Of a stretch of DNA of 64,000 bases, positions 36,129 to 44,091 are shown one piece after another; the first letter of the stretch is position 1; each line of letters begins with the position of its first letter. This DNA is from a halophilic archaeon SHRA6 (GTDB lineage Archaea > Halobacteriota > Halobacteria > Halobacteriales > Haloferacaceae). Made by a program: the position numbers and the translations under genes. Under the pieces are notes generated by a model. It saw only the letters and a program-made list of their open reading frames with translations, was not told the origin of the DNA and did not search any database. The DNA is taken from contig SOPS01000001.1 in the NCBI GenBank assembly GCA_005239175.1, positions 992,001-1,056,000 of the forward strand, in the 5' to 3' direction.

Positions 36129-36280
36129 TATTCGTCAGTGTCGCTCCGGCGCCAGTTGCGACGCTTCGGATTGCGGGTTACCTGCATGTCGGTCTTCAGC
36201 ATGACCCACGTTGGGACACGCGAATTCTGGCGTTCGAGCTTCGCCAGCCGCTTCTTTTTCGCCTTCGATTTTTTACCCAT
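36128..36280 (-). CDS. 50S ribosomal protein L39e
   Basis: 50 residues: [19 protein letters not shown], then [21 protein letters not shown] and a WRRSDTDE tail. This small, very basic protein lines the exit tunnel. The ATG at 36278-36280 gives the universal MGKKSK start; the frame continues upstream but is not coding. First gene in the cluster that continues with L31e. Confidence 0.95.
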   Translation of the reverse strand: MGKKSKAKKKRLAKLERQNSRVPTWVMLKTDMQVTRNPKRRNWRRSDTDE

Positions 36281-36383
36281 AGTGGCATATCCTATCCATG
36301 CGCGGCTTAAAATCCTGTCCATCCGGTTCGAGCCATGCGATCGAGACACAGCGTATGGGGCGTCCGACGCGCACCAGCCCTGA

Positions 36384-38360
36384 TTAGAACTTCGCCAAGA
36401 GCCGATCGTAAAACTCGCTGTCAGCCGCCTCATCGGAGAGCTTCTCGACGATCAGTTCCGGTGTCGATCGCGCCAGGTGATCTTTGCGGGGAGACCTGTC
36501 GACCTGCAACTCGCCGTCTTCGAGTCCCGTGGCGCGAATGCCGTCGACCGCGATCGGCACCGACGCCGCATCGCGGATCTCACCGGCGAGGTGGGAAACG
36601 AATACGCCCGTCGTCTCCGTCTCTGCGAGCGCCTCAAGTATCCCGGCAATGATCTTCGCTGAGGCCCCGGGTTCGGTGATGCTTTCGAGTTCGTCGACGA
36701 GCACGAGTCGGCCAGTTGCGCCGTCGACAAGCTCGGCAAAGTCACGCAGTGTTGCCTCGAACGCGCCTGCGTCGAGGGTCCCCTGTGATTTACCGTAGTA
36801 GTGGAGTTCGCTGAACCGCCGGATTTCGGCGCGATCGGCAGGGACGGGAAACCCCATGTGCGCCAGGACGACGATAAGCCCGACGAGGTCGAGCGTCGAG
36901 GTCTTCCCGCCGGAGTTCACACCCGACAAGAGCGTGACCCCAGAGACGCTGTAGCTGACCGGTTCGACCGCCTCAAACGAAACGTCGAGCAGTGGCGATC
37001 GACCACCCTCAATTGCGAAGCCGTCGTCCTCGACGATCGTCGGGAGGGTACACTCGAAGTCTCGTGCGAACGAGGCGATTGCCAGTTCGACATCCAGTTC
37101 TAAGGCGTCTCGGACGAGCGTCTCGACGGGCTCTCGCAGCGCCGCGAGGTCTGCAGCGAGTTCCGCCTTGAGTCTCGCTGCGTGGCGATCCCGAGCAGCA
37201 GTCAGCTCCGTGCGAAGCCGACTCGTCGCGTCCGATCGCGGCTCGACCGGAAACGTCGGCTCGCCGTCGAAGATCGCGGCGGCAAGCTCGGTCTCAGCGT
37301 CACAGAGCCGCAAACTGTCGATCAGGTGCTCACGAGCCTTCTCGAGGGCAGTATCGTACTCGTCGGCAAGCTCTCTGGAAAGCAACGAGTCCACTCGTGC
37401 GCCCTGTTCGACGAGCGAGAGGAAGTCCTGGCCCTCGATCGTCACGTCGCGTTCGCGGATCGCAGTCCGGAGATGGTCGTCGGCGACAGACGTTGCCGTA
37501 CTGACGGCCGCGTCGAGGTCGTCAACGGCCACCGACAGCCGGTCGAGTTCGTCGTCGCCGGCGATCGTCCCGTCCGCGTCGACGCCCGACAGGGCTGATC
37601 GAAGCGCTCGGAGATCACAGGCAGGGTCGAGATCGGCCGCCTCATGGACGGCAATCGCGGCCTCGATCCGATCGCGGTTCGTCGCAAAGAACGTGAGCAG
37701 CCGTTCGGGCGCCACGAGTTCGGGTTGGGAGAGCGCGTCGGGTTCAACCCGGACGTCGCCAGTTAGATCGAGCCCGGCGAACGCCTCGTCAAGGACGATC
37801 ACAGTCGAATACGATCGAGCCAACTCGTTGATATCGCGGGCGTCTTCGATCGTTTCGACGGAGATCTCGGGGTACGCCGACTGGGCAGCAGCGTAGCTCT
37901 CGCCGTCTCGAGTCGCCAAACAGCGATCGCGGATTCGGAGTCCTGTCGGCGTTGCAAGCGGCTCGACGCCGCCGAGTGCCTCACGGATCGCAGGCGTTGG
38001 CTCGCGATCCATGGCCTCAGAAACAGTCGCCTGGGCCGCTTCGATCCGCGATCGTTTCGCACTCGGGTAGAACGTCTGGAGTCGTTTTGTTGCGTACGTC
38101 GTCACAGCGCGCGCTTGGACCAAAGAGAGCGCGTCCGCGTAGATCGACTTCGCTCGATCGGTCGAGACGAATCCGCCAGGATCGTCGTGACGCCGCTGGA
38201 TCGCGCCTCGGGCGATACGTGCCGCACGACCCTCTGAGATTCCCGAAACCGACGAGAGCGCGAGCACGTCGCCGGCCTCGATCACCGCCTCGGGATCATC
38301 GAGTTCGGCGAGCGCCCGCGCGGTTTTTTCGCCAACGCCGGGGATCGATTCGAGCTCCAT
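36384..38360 (-). CDS. MutS-related ATPase with helix-hairpin-helix
   Basis: 658 residues. The N-terminus has HhH motifs ([20 protein letters not shown] and [15 protein letters not shown]). The C-terminal third is a MutS-type ABC ATPase with Walker [17 protein letters not shown] (GVNSGGKTS) and Walker [20 protein letters not shown]. The coiled region between resembles the connector and clamp of MutS2/MutS5-type proteins. There is no mismatch-recognition domain I and no Smr nuclease domain, so it fits the archaeal MutS-like group whose role is unclear. Divergent from larE-like gene with 90 bases between. Confidence 0.78.
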   Translation of the reverse strand: MELESIPGVGEKTARALAELDDPEAVIEAGDVLALSSVSGISEGRAARIARGAIQRRHDDPGGFVSTDRAKSIYADALSLVQARAVTTYATKRLQTFYPSAKRSRIEAAQATVSEAMDREPTPAIREALGGVEPLATPTGLRIRDRCLATRDGESYAAAQSAYPEISVETIEDARDINELARSYSTVIVLDEAFAGLDLTGDVRVEPDALSQPELVAPERLLTFFATNRDRIEAAIAVHEAADLDPACDLRALRSALSGVDADGTIAGDDELDRLSVAVDDLDAAVSTATSVADDHLRTAIRERDVTIEGQDFLSLVEQGARVDSLLSRELADEYDTALEKAREHLIDSLRLCDAETELAAAIFDGEPTFPVEPRSDATSRLRTELTAARDRHAARLKAELAADLAALREPVETLVRDALELDVELAIASFARDFECTLPTIVEDDGFAIEGGRSPLLDVSFEAVEPVSYSVSGVTLLSGVNSGGKTSTLDLVGLIVVLAHMGFPVPADRAEIRRFSELHYYGKSQGTLDAGAFEATLRDFAELVDGATGRLVLVDELESITEPGASAKIIAGILEALAETETTGVFVSHLAGEIRDAASVPIAVDGIRATGLEDGELQVDRSPRKDHLARSTPELIVEKLSDEAADSEFYDRLLAKF

Positions 38361-38450
38361 CCGTGGGAGAGGTTTTTCCGGATCGTATCAAAAGCTTGCG
38401 GGTCGATCGCATGACCATGTGCTTTTGCGTGCGGCTGCCGAAAGCGCGCT

Positions 38451-39311
38451 ATGGACGTTTCCGAAAAAGCCGACGCCGCAAGGCAGGCACTTGCCGAGCG
38501 GGATGGCGTCGTGATCGCCTTTTCGGGCGGCGTAGATTCGAGTCTCGTCGCCGCACTGGCGTACGACGCCCTCGGCGAGGATGCGATCGCCTGTACCGCA
38601 AAAAGCGAGACGCTCCCCGACGCTGAGCTCGAGGAGGCGATCGAGGTCGCCGAAGAGATCGGAATCACCCACGAGATCGTCGAGTTCTCGGAGCTGGAGA
38701 ATCCAGACTTCGTGGCCAACGACGGCGATCGGTGTTATCACTGCCGGACGATGCGACTCGGGAAGATGTACGAGGTCGCCCGCGATCTGGGAATCGACAC
38801 GGTCTGTGACGGAACGAACGCGTCCGATCCGGGCGAGGGTCACCGGCCCGGCCTGCGGGCAGTCGACGAATTGGAAGTCTTTTCACCGCTTTTGGCACAC
38901 GACATCACCAAAGACGAGGTCCGAACACTGGCAGAGAGATACGGCCTGTCGGTAGCTGACAAGCCGTCGATGGCGTGTCTATCATCGCGGATTCCGACAG
39001 GGCTGGAAGTGACCGAAGAACGTCTCACACGGGTCGAAAAGGCTGAGCGGGTTCTGCGAACGTGGGGATTTTCGCAGTTTCGGGTGCGCGATCACGACGG
39101 ACTGGCCCGGATCGAAGTCGCCCGCGAGGAGTTCGAGGCGGCGCTGGATCCGGCGTTCATCGAGGCCGCCCGTGAGCACCTCCTCGATATTGGGTTCGAT
39201 CACGTGACGCTCGATCTGGACGGGTATCGGACAGGGAGCGTGAGCCCAGCGACGGACGCATACGACGAGGCGACCACAGACGTGTTGTCTCGATCGTACC
39301 CGTCCAAGTGA
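38451..39311 (+). CDS. LarE-like ATP-dependent sulfur transferase
   Basis: 286 residues. PP-loop SGGVDSS at residues 25-31, CYHCR at 95-99 and MACLSSRIPTG with Cys176. Proteins of this family insert sulfur during synthesis of the nickel-pincer cofactor of lactate racemase or in related sulfur transfer. Some LarE proteins use a single sacrificial cysteine, others bind a [4Fe-4S] cluster by three cysteines; the two cysteines of CxxC plus Cys176 here fit the three-cysteine type. No larB or larC is seen nearby, so the true pathway may differ. Known relation to tRNA thiolation enzymes leaves that alternative open. Confidence 0.7.
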   Translation: MDVSEKADAARQALAERDGVVIAFSGGVDSSLVAALAYDALGEDAIACTAKSETLPDAELEEAIEVAEEIGITHEIVEFSELENPDFVANDGDRCYHCRTMRLGKMYEVARDLGIDTVCDGTNASDPGEGHRPGLRAVDELEVFSPLLAHDITKDEVRTLAERYGLSVADKPSMACLSSRIPTGLEVTEERLTRVEKAERVLRTWGFSQFRVRDHDGLARIEVAREEFEAALDPAFIEAAREHLLDIGFDHVTLDLDGYRTGSVSPATDAYDEATTDVLSRSYPSK

Positions 39312-39368
39312 GTCAATGATACGTCATAATTGTTGAATATTTCATAATATCAAAGGATTTAAATTACG

Positions 39369-41477
39369 GTGGGTACTGAACGACGTGTGACTCTGGTTGG
39401 GGAAACGGGAACGCCGATCGGGTTCGAGGTCGATGGCGACTCGGTCGTGGTCAAGGATACTGTTGACGGCGGATCGCTGCGAATCGATGCGATCGGCAGT
39501 GACGGGTTTCAGCCCGCGTTAACCGATCGGTTTATGTTTCCAGTTGATGCGGCGATCTCGTGTACGGCCGAGAAGGTACGGGTGCATATTAACAAGCATG
39601 TGCGTGTCCGCGATGAAAGCGGAGAAGACATGGGAGAGCTAACTAAGTCACCGTGGAAACGACAATTGGGGACCCACAGCCTCGATATCGGTGCAGAAGT
39701 GAAGGTGTTTGTCCGATTTTTCGAGACGCCGATGTCAGCCAGGTATATCGACTCAGACCAATTCGGCATGGTAGTCGAGGCAACCGTTCCCAAGCTTGCA
39801 ACTATCCTTATCGGCGCACGATCAACACATACAGAGCCGGCAGGGACAATCACCGTCCCAAACGATCCGCACGCGCTGATGGAAGCTGTGTCGCATCTCG
39901 GATCGTCGATCAAGGAGTTCTCTGCGGAGCGATCGTGGCCGTCGCTCCGTGGACATCCCCCCCGGATAACGATTGGAGACAGTCTGTCGATTCCCCCCTC
40001 AATACAGAAACCAGAAACCGGAGTCCGCATTACCGTCCCGCCGAACCTCGCAGACATCTATCGGATCGCCCCGCTAGCGTTCTATTTGGGGGCAACAGTT
40101 GAGCCGGGTGAGACGGCCGCATTGCACCTCGACACAGGCTACAGCGAGCCCTTCAAGGAAAGAGATGGGTCGATCGAACCGGCAGTCGACGAGCTGTTAC
40201 GACGCTGTCTGTTCCTCGATACGCTCGTTCGTATCGGCGGCTACTACTCACTGCCTCGATACGAGTACGACGCGCTTGGGGACGGTCTTCCGTTTTATCC
40301 GCCAAACCTCTACGATCGATCGATTTCCGAGCAACTCATGGAGTATCTTGAGGTTCCCTACGAACAGATTGAGCCGTACGTTCCGACGTGGTCGATGACG
40401 GCAACTCTTCGAAGCCGTATCGACGATGCAGAACTGTTGACTCATGTTTGTAACGTGCTCGGTACGGTGCATGTTGAAAATGAAATACCAGCCAAACGAA
40501 GCGCCCGCACACGGGTATTTGATGCAGAGGGGATCGATGGGTACAGTGCGGGGACGATTCCACCGGGCGGTACAGCCCTTTCGATCCCAGCATTTGAACG
40601 CGGACTTGCGTACGAACATCCCACCGAAGAAACGGTCTCGTTCGGTCTCGTTCTCGACGATGCAACGCAGGCACAATCAGTGCGCGCTGCTATAGAAAGC
40701 GAGACGACACTTGTGGAGCCCGAACAAGTTGATATTGTCAGAAAACCGAGCAAAAAGGCGGTTGCGACGCTACTCGAGGCGAATCACGATTTTGTGTACT
40801 GTGTCCCACCAGTCACCGAGGGATCCATCGAGTGTATTGACGGACACGTGTCGAAAGATCACGGAGGATCGAGCCCCCCAGCCGTCTGGATGTCGTCAGA
40901 GGTTGGTTCGGAGGGAAGGGATAGACAATCTTTCGAGCCAGATGGATTCGTTTCGATCGACGTTGCTGACTCAGTGGGCGTTCAGGAGTTGATTAACGTC
41001 ATCGAACTAATCCGCTATGGCTTTCCAGTCGCCGCCGGCCTATCGATCGCGCTGGGTATGGGCCGCGTACGATTTTATGGCAACAGCAATCGTGAGGTAG
41101 TCCAAGCAAAATATAGAGCTACAGCGGAACTCATCTGCATCCAATCAGAAACCCCGAATACCCACTATGCGTCTATAGGCTCGCCTCCAACGCCAAACCT
41201 TCCACTCGGCGTCGCGCATCGGCTATCTGATCAACCACAATTGAAACCAACACAACAAGAATATCAACTACAAGGAACGGTCGCCCCGTATCCGCTGCCA
41301 TGGCCCACAGAGAGAGTTAAAACGTTCTTGTGTGATACGGATCTGCCATGTCTGTTCAACGATCGACTCCTGCTCGGATATCAGTCGGTATCCGAAGCAC
41401 AGATCGAACAGTGGGCGAAAGAAGCGATCGAACGTCGAAACGACGGCACTGCGGGAGAGTCAGTATGCAACCCATAG
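39369..41477 (+). CDS. uncharacterised 702-residue protein, possible degenerate CHAT domain
   Basis: 702 residues from a GTG start, cytoplasmic (no signal or membrane segment). It has no domain I can name with certainty. I recognise the general layout of a large haloarchaeal family (N-terminal beta-rich part, LRGHPPRITIGDSLSIP at about 193-209, YVPTWSMTATL, then a C-terminal CHAT/caspase-like part). In that family I remember a Y-x-GH motif and an N-A-C motif as catalytic. At the aligned places here the sequence reads FVYCVPPVTEGSIECIDGH (from residue 475) and VWMSSEVGSE, so the histidine and cysteine would be lost. The C-terminal GFPVAAGLSIALGMGRVRFYG fits the end of a CHAT fold. Base composition is AT-richer than its neighbours. 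The CHAT idea is inference from memory. Confidence 0.55.
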   Translation: MGTERRVTLVGETGTPIGFEVDGDSVVVKDTVDGGSLRIDAIGSDGFQPALTDRFMFPVDAAISCTAEKVRVHINKHVRVRDESGEDMGELTKSPWKRQLGTHSLDIGAEVKVFVRFFETPMSARYIDSDQFGMVVEATVPKLATILIGARSTHTEPAGTITVPNDPHALMEAVSHLGSSIKEFSAERSWPSLRGHPPRITIGDSLSIPPSIQKPETGVRITVPPNLADIYRIAPLAFYLGATVEPGETAALHLDTGYSEPFKERDGSIEPAVDELLRRCLFLDTLVRIGGYYSLPRYEYDALGDGLPFYPPNLYDRSISEQLMEYLEVPYEQIEPYVPTWSMTATLRSRIDDAELLTHVCNVLGTVHVENEIPAKRSARTRVFDAEGIDGYSAGTIPPGGTALSIPAFERGLAYEHPTEETVSFGLVLDDATQAQSVRAAIESETTLVEPEQVDIVRKPSKKAVATLLEANHDFVYCVPPVTEGSIECIDGHVSKDHGGSSPPAVWMSSEVGSEGRDRQSFEPDGFVSIDVADSVGVQELINVIELIRYGFPVAAGLSIALGMGRVRFYGNSNREVVQAKYRATAELICIQSETPNTHYASIGSPPTPNLPLGVAHRLSDQPQLKPTQQEYQLQGTVAPYPLPWPTERVKTFLCDTDLPCLFNDRLLLGYQSVSEAQIEQWAKEAIERRNDGTAGESVCNP

Positions 41478-41504
41478 TCTTTCCACGATCCGATCGAGTG
41501 AGCA

Positions 41505-42137
41505 TTATCGATCGGTATCACGATACGCCGTATCGTTCTCCGAGACGATCGAAACGTTTCCATTCGCCGTATCGACGGCCAATTCGTTGATTGCCCCGTT
41601 TCCCTGCGCTTGATCCATCACTGTTTCGACAATATCGAGCCCTTTCTGTCGGCCCAGTACCTGATACAGCGATCCACCGTGGGTGACGACGATGACGGTT
41701 TCCGCACTATCAAGTGAGTCGACGAGCCGATCGAACGCAGCGAGAACCCGCTTTCGGTGGTCAATAAAGCTCTCACCGCTCTCTGGGCGGGCAAGGGCCG
41801 CCGGATAGCCGGAGGTGCCGATCGCGAACTCCGGATAGCCGCTGAATAGCTCGCGATAGCTGAGCCCCTGAAAGGCACCGAAGTCCCGCTCGCGCCATCC
41901 TGTGGACGGTTCGACTGAGACCCCGGTCTTGCGGGCGATCGGTCGAGCGGTCTCCAGCGTCCGTCGAAGGTCCGACGCAATGAGTCGATCAACATCGTAT
42001 CGCGATTCGATCGCAGCCGCGAGCGAAACAGCCTGTTCGCGGCCGCGGCCGTTCAGCGGCACCGCGGCCCATCCCTGTACCCGGCGATCGCGATTCCACG
42101 CGGTTTCGCCGTGTCTCACCAGCACGATCGTCGCCAT
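41505..42137 (-). CDS. histidine phosphatase family protein
   Basis: 210 residues. The catalytic phosphohistidine motif LVRHGETAWN is at the N-terminus, the second pair ASDLRRTLETARPIA and VVTHGGSLYQVLG complete the phosphoglycerate mutase-like active site. It may act on sugar or nucleotide phosphates, or be a cobalamin pathway phosphatase (CobC-like); no way to decide from sequence. ATG at 42135-42137 is right before the motif. Divergent from the glutaredoxin gene. Confidence 0.85.
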   Translation of the reverse strand: MATIVLVRHGETAWNRDRRVQGWAAVPLNGRGREQAVSLAAAIESRYDVDRLIASDLRRTLETARPIARKTGVSVEPSTGWRERDFGAFQGLSYRELFSGYPEFAIGTSGYPAALARPESGESFIDHRKRVLAAFDRLVDSLDSAETVIVVTHGGSLYQVLGRQKGLDIVETVMDQAQGNGAINELAVDTANGNVSIVSENDTAYRDTDR

Positions 42138-42196
42138 ACCGACACCAGGGCAAGCCGATTCGTAACGCTTGCGTCCGAGCACAACGAACCACGAGT

Positions 42197-42448
42197 ATGA
42201 GCGACCCAATCGCGGTTACCGTCTACTCTCGGGAAAACTGCCATCTCTGTGTGGAGGCAAAAGAGACGATCCACCGGGTCAGCGAGGAGACGGGAACGCC
42301 GATCGAACTCTCGGAAATAGATGTGGACACCGACGAAGCGCTCCGCGAGCGCTACGGGGAGCGGGTCCCGTACGTGATGATCGAGGGGCGTCCAGCGTAC
42401 AAATACCGCGTAGACGAAGCCGACCTTCGCGATCGGTTCGATCGATAG
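42197..42448 (+). CDS. glutaredoxin family protein
   Basis: 83 residues with thioredoxin-fold active site CHLC in TVYSRENCHLCVEAKE and the cis-proline in ERVPYVMIEG. The CxxC with His-Leu differs from the CPYC of classical glutaredoxins but is common among archaeal small thioredoxin-like proteins. Likely a thiol-disulfide reductase. Gene is compact and divergent from the histidine phosphatase, converging on tatCo. Confidence 0.85.
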   Translation: MSDPIAVTVYSRENCHLCVEAKETIHRVSEETGTPIELSEIDVDTDEALRERYGERVPYVMIEGRPAYKYRVDEADLRDRFDR

Positions 42449-42464
42449 CTGCCGCGTGGCGGGG

Positions 42465-43943
42465 TCAGTTGCCGGTCCAGCGCAGCAGCGCGAGCGTCCC
42501 TTCGAAGAGGACGATCATCGTGAGCGCGATGATGATCGGAGCCATCCCGGTCGGATCGACCGCGGTGAAGGTGAACGCGATCCCGACGAACAGCCCCCAG
42601 AAGATGAGCCGCTTGTTTTCGAGCCACTGTCTGGTGACGAGCCCCATCATAATCGCAAGCATCATGAACAGCGGAATCTGGAAAATGATCGCCATGTAGC
42701 CCATGAGCGCGAGCATCATCGCAAACGTCTCGCGCAGGCCGAAGGCGACCGAGGCCGCGTCGGTCGTGTAGGTGGTAAAGTAGTTGAAGACGAACGGAAG
42801 GATGATGAAATGGGCGAATAACACGCCGACGATCGCAAGGACGAGGCTCGTTGGGACGGATGCGAGGTAGTAGCGGCGCTCGTTGCGATACAGTCCGGGT
42901 TTCATGAACCGATACGTCTGGTACACGAACACAGGGAGCCCGATGAGGAGACCGGCGAGTCCGGCGACTTTGAGTTTTGTTAGAATGAATTCGAGCGGAC
43001 CATATATCCGCGGGGCGTTAACCTCGGGATTCGGAATGTGGGTGCCCCAGAGGTAGTTGACGAGGTCCGGCGAGTAGGGATACGCGATGAGCGTTGCGAT
43101 CCCACCGAAGAGGAAGACGACGCCGAGCCGCCGCATCATCTCGTTGATGTGGTCTGCAAGCGGCATCTCCTCGTCCTCTTCAGGTGCGGAGATGAACTCG
43201 TCGTCCTCATCATCGCCGAGGTCAGACACCACACTCTCGTCGGCATCCGTCCCGCGATCGATCTCCTCGACGACACCGGCAGATGCCGTTGAGCCGCCAT
43301 CTGTTGACGGGGTGTCCCCGTCTGTATCTGCTTCGATGGCGTCCTCGTCTACATCTGAGTCTGCTGCGTCCTCGTCTACATCTGAGTCTGCTGCGTCCTC
43401 GTCTACATCTGAGTCTGCTGCGTCCTCGTCTACATCTGAGTCTGCTGCGTCCTCGTCTACATCTGAGTCTGCTGCGTCCTCGTCTACATCTGAGTCTGCT
43501 GCGTCCTCGTCTACATCTGAGTCTGCTGCGTCCTCGTCTACATCTGAGTCTGCTGCGTCCTCGTCTACATCTGAGTCTGCTGCGTCCTCGTCTACATCTG
43601 AGTCTGCTGCGTCCTCGTCTGGATCTGTGTCTGCGGTGTCTTCGTCTTCTGTTTCTGCGTCTGGCTCCAAATCCACTGCATCATCGTCTGTTTCTGCGGT
43701 ATCTCCCGCCAGATCAGAGCGATCGCCAGCGTCTGCGACATCCTCAGCTGGATCCGCAGCGCTGTCCCCGGTGGTGTTCTGCTCAGTATTCTCTTCGCCA
43801 TCGGGCTGTCGATCGGTATCGTCGCCGTCCTGTCGATCGGTGTCGTCATCTGCGGACTGCGCAGAGCCGTCGCTCACGTCGTCGGGAGCAGAACCGGACT
43901 CTGCGGTGGGATCGGCTGGTGGACGATCCGACTCGTCGGGCAT
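42465..43943 (-). CDS. tatC: twin-arginine translocase TatC (TatCo) with acidic N-terminal extension
   Basis: 492 residues. The last ~230 residues are a standard TatC: MPLADHINEMMRRLGVVF from residue 260, six membrane helices, and RFMKPGLYRNERRYY in the first cytosolic loop. TatC is the receptor for twin-arginine signal peptides, which the two propeller lipoproteins and the TRAP binding protein in this window carry. The first 259 residues form a highly acidic, repetitive extension, including ten tandem nine-residue units (DEDAADSDV). It may extend into the cytosol as a charged brush. Divergent from tatCt with 148 bases between. Confidence 0.93.
   Translation of the reverse strand: MPDESDRPPADPTAESGSAPDDVSDGSAQSADDDTDRQDGDDTDRQPDGEENTEQNTTGDSAADPAEDVADAGDRSDLAGDTAETDDDAVDLEPDAETEDEDTADTDPDEDAADSDVDEDAADSDVDEDAADSDVDEDAADSDVDEDAADSDVDEDAADSDVDEDAADSDVDEDAADSDVDEDAADSDVDEDAADSDVDEDAIEADTDGDTPSTDGGSTASAGVVEEIDRGTDADESVVSDLGDDEDDEFISAPEEDEEMPLADHINEMMRRLGVVFLFGGIATLIAYPYSPDLVNYLWGTHIPNPEVNAPRIYGPLEFILTKLKVAGLAGLLIGLPVFVYQTYRFMKPGLYRNERRYYLASVPTSLVLAIVGVLFAHFIILPFVFNYFTTYTTDAASVAFGLRETFAMMLALMGYMAIIFQIPLFMMLAIMMGLVTRQWLENKRLIFWGLFVGIAFTFTAVDPTGMAPIIIALTMIVLFEGTLALLRWTGN
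43342..43620 (-). repeat. 27-bp tandem repeat inside tatCo
   Basis: The motif tctgctgcg (plus strand) recurs every 27 bases at 43360, 43387, 43414, 43441, 43468, 43495, 43522, 43549, 43576 and 43603: ten copies with no visible change. On the coding strand each unit encodes DEDAADSDV, so the array is in frame and lengthens the acidic extension of TatCo. The identical units imply recent expansion; copy number may vary between strains. Confidence 0.93.
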
Positions 43944-44091
43944 TCGCTAGTACTTCGACACCGTGTCGTTATAGGCCTTTTCGGATCGAGCCAGCAATCG
44001 ACCGGCCAGGGATCGGCGATCGACGACTCGAGAACGCCGCGGACAGCCGAGAGAAAAAGTTGATAACGACGAACCGACTTTTGTCGGATAT

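Noticed and set aside
43087-43950. Ser-rich frame opposite tatCo repeats
   Set aside because: Artefact of the 27-bp repeat on the other strand; tatCo is the real gene.
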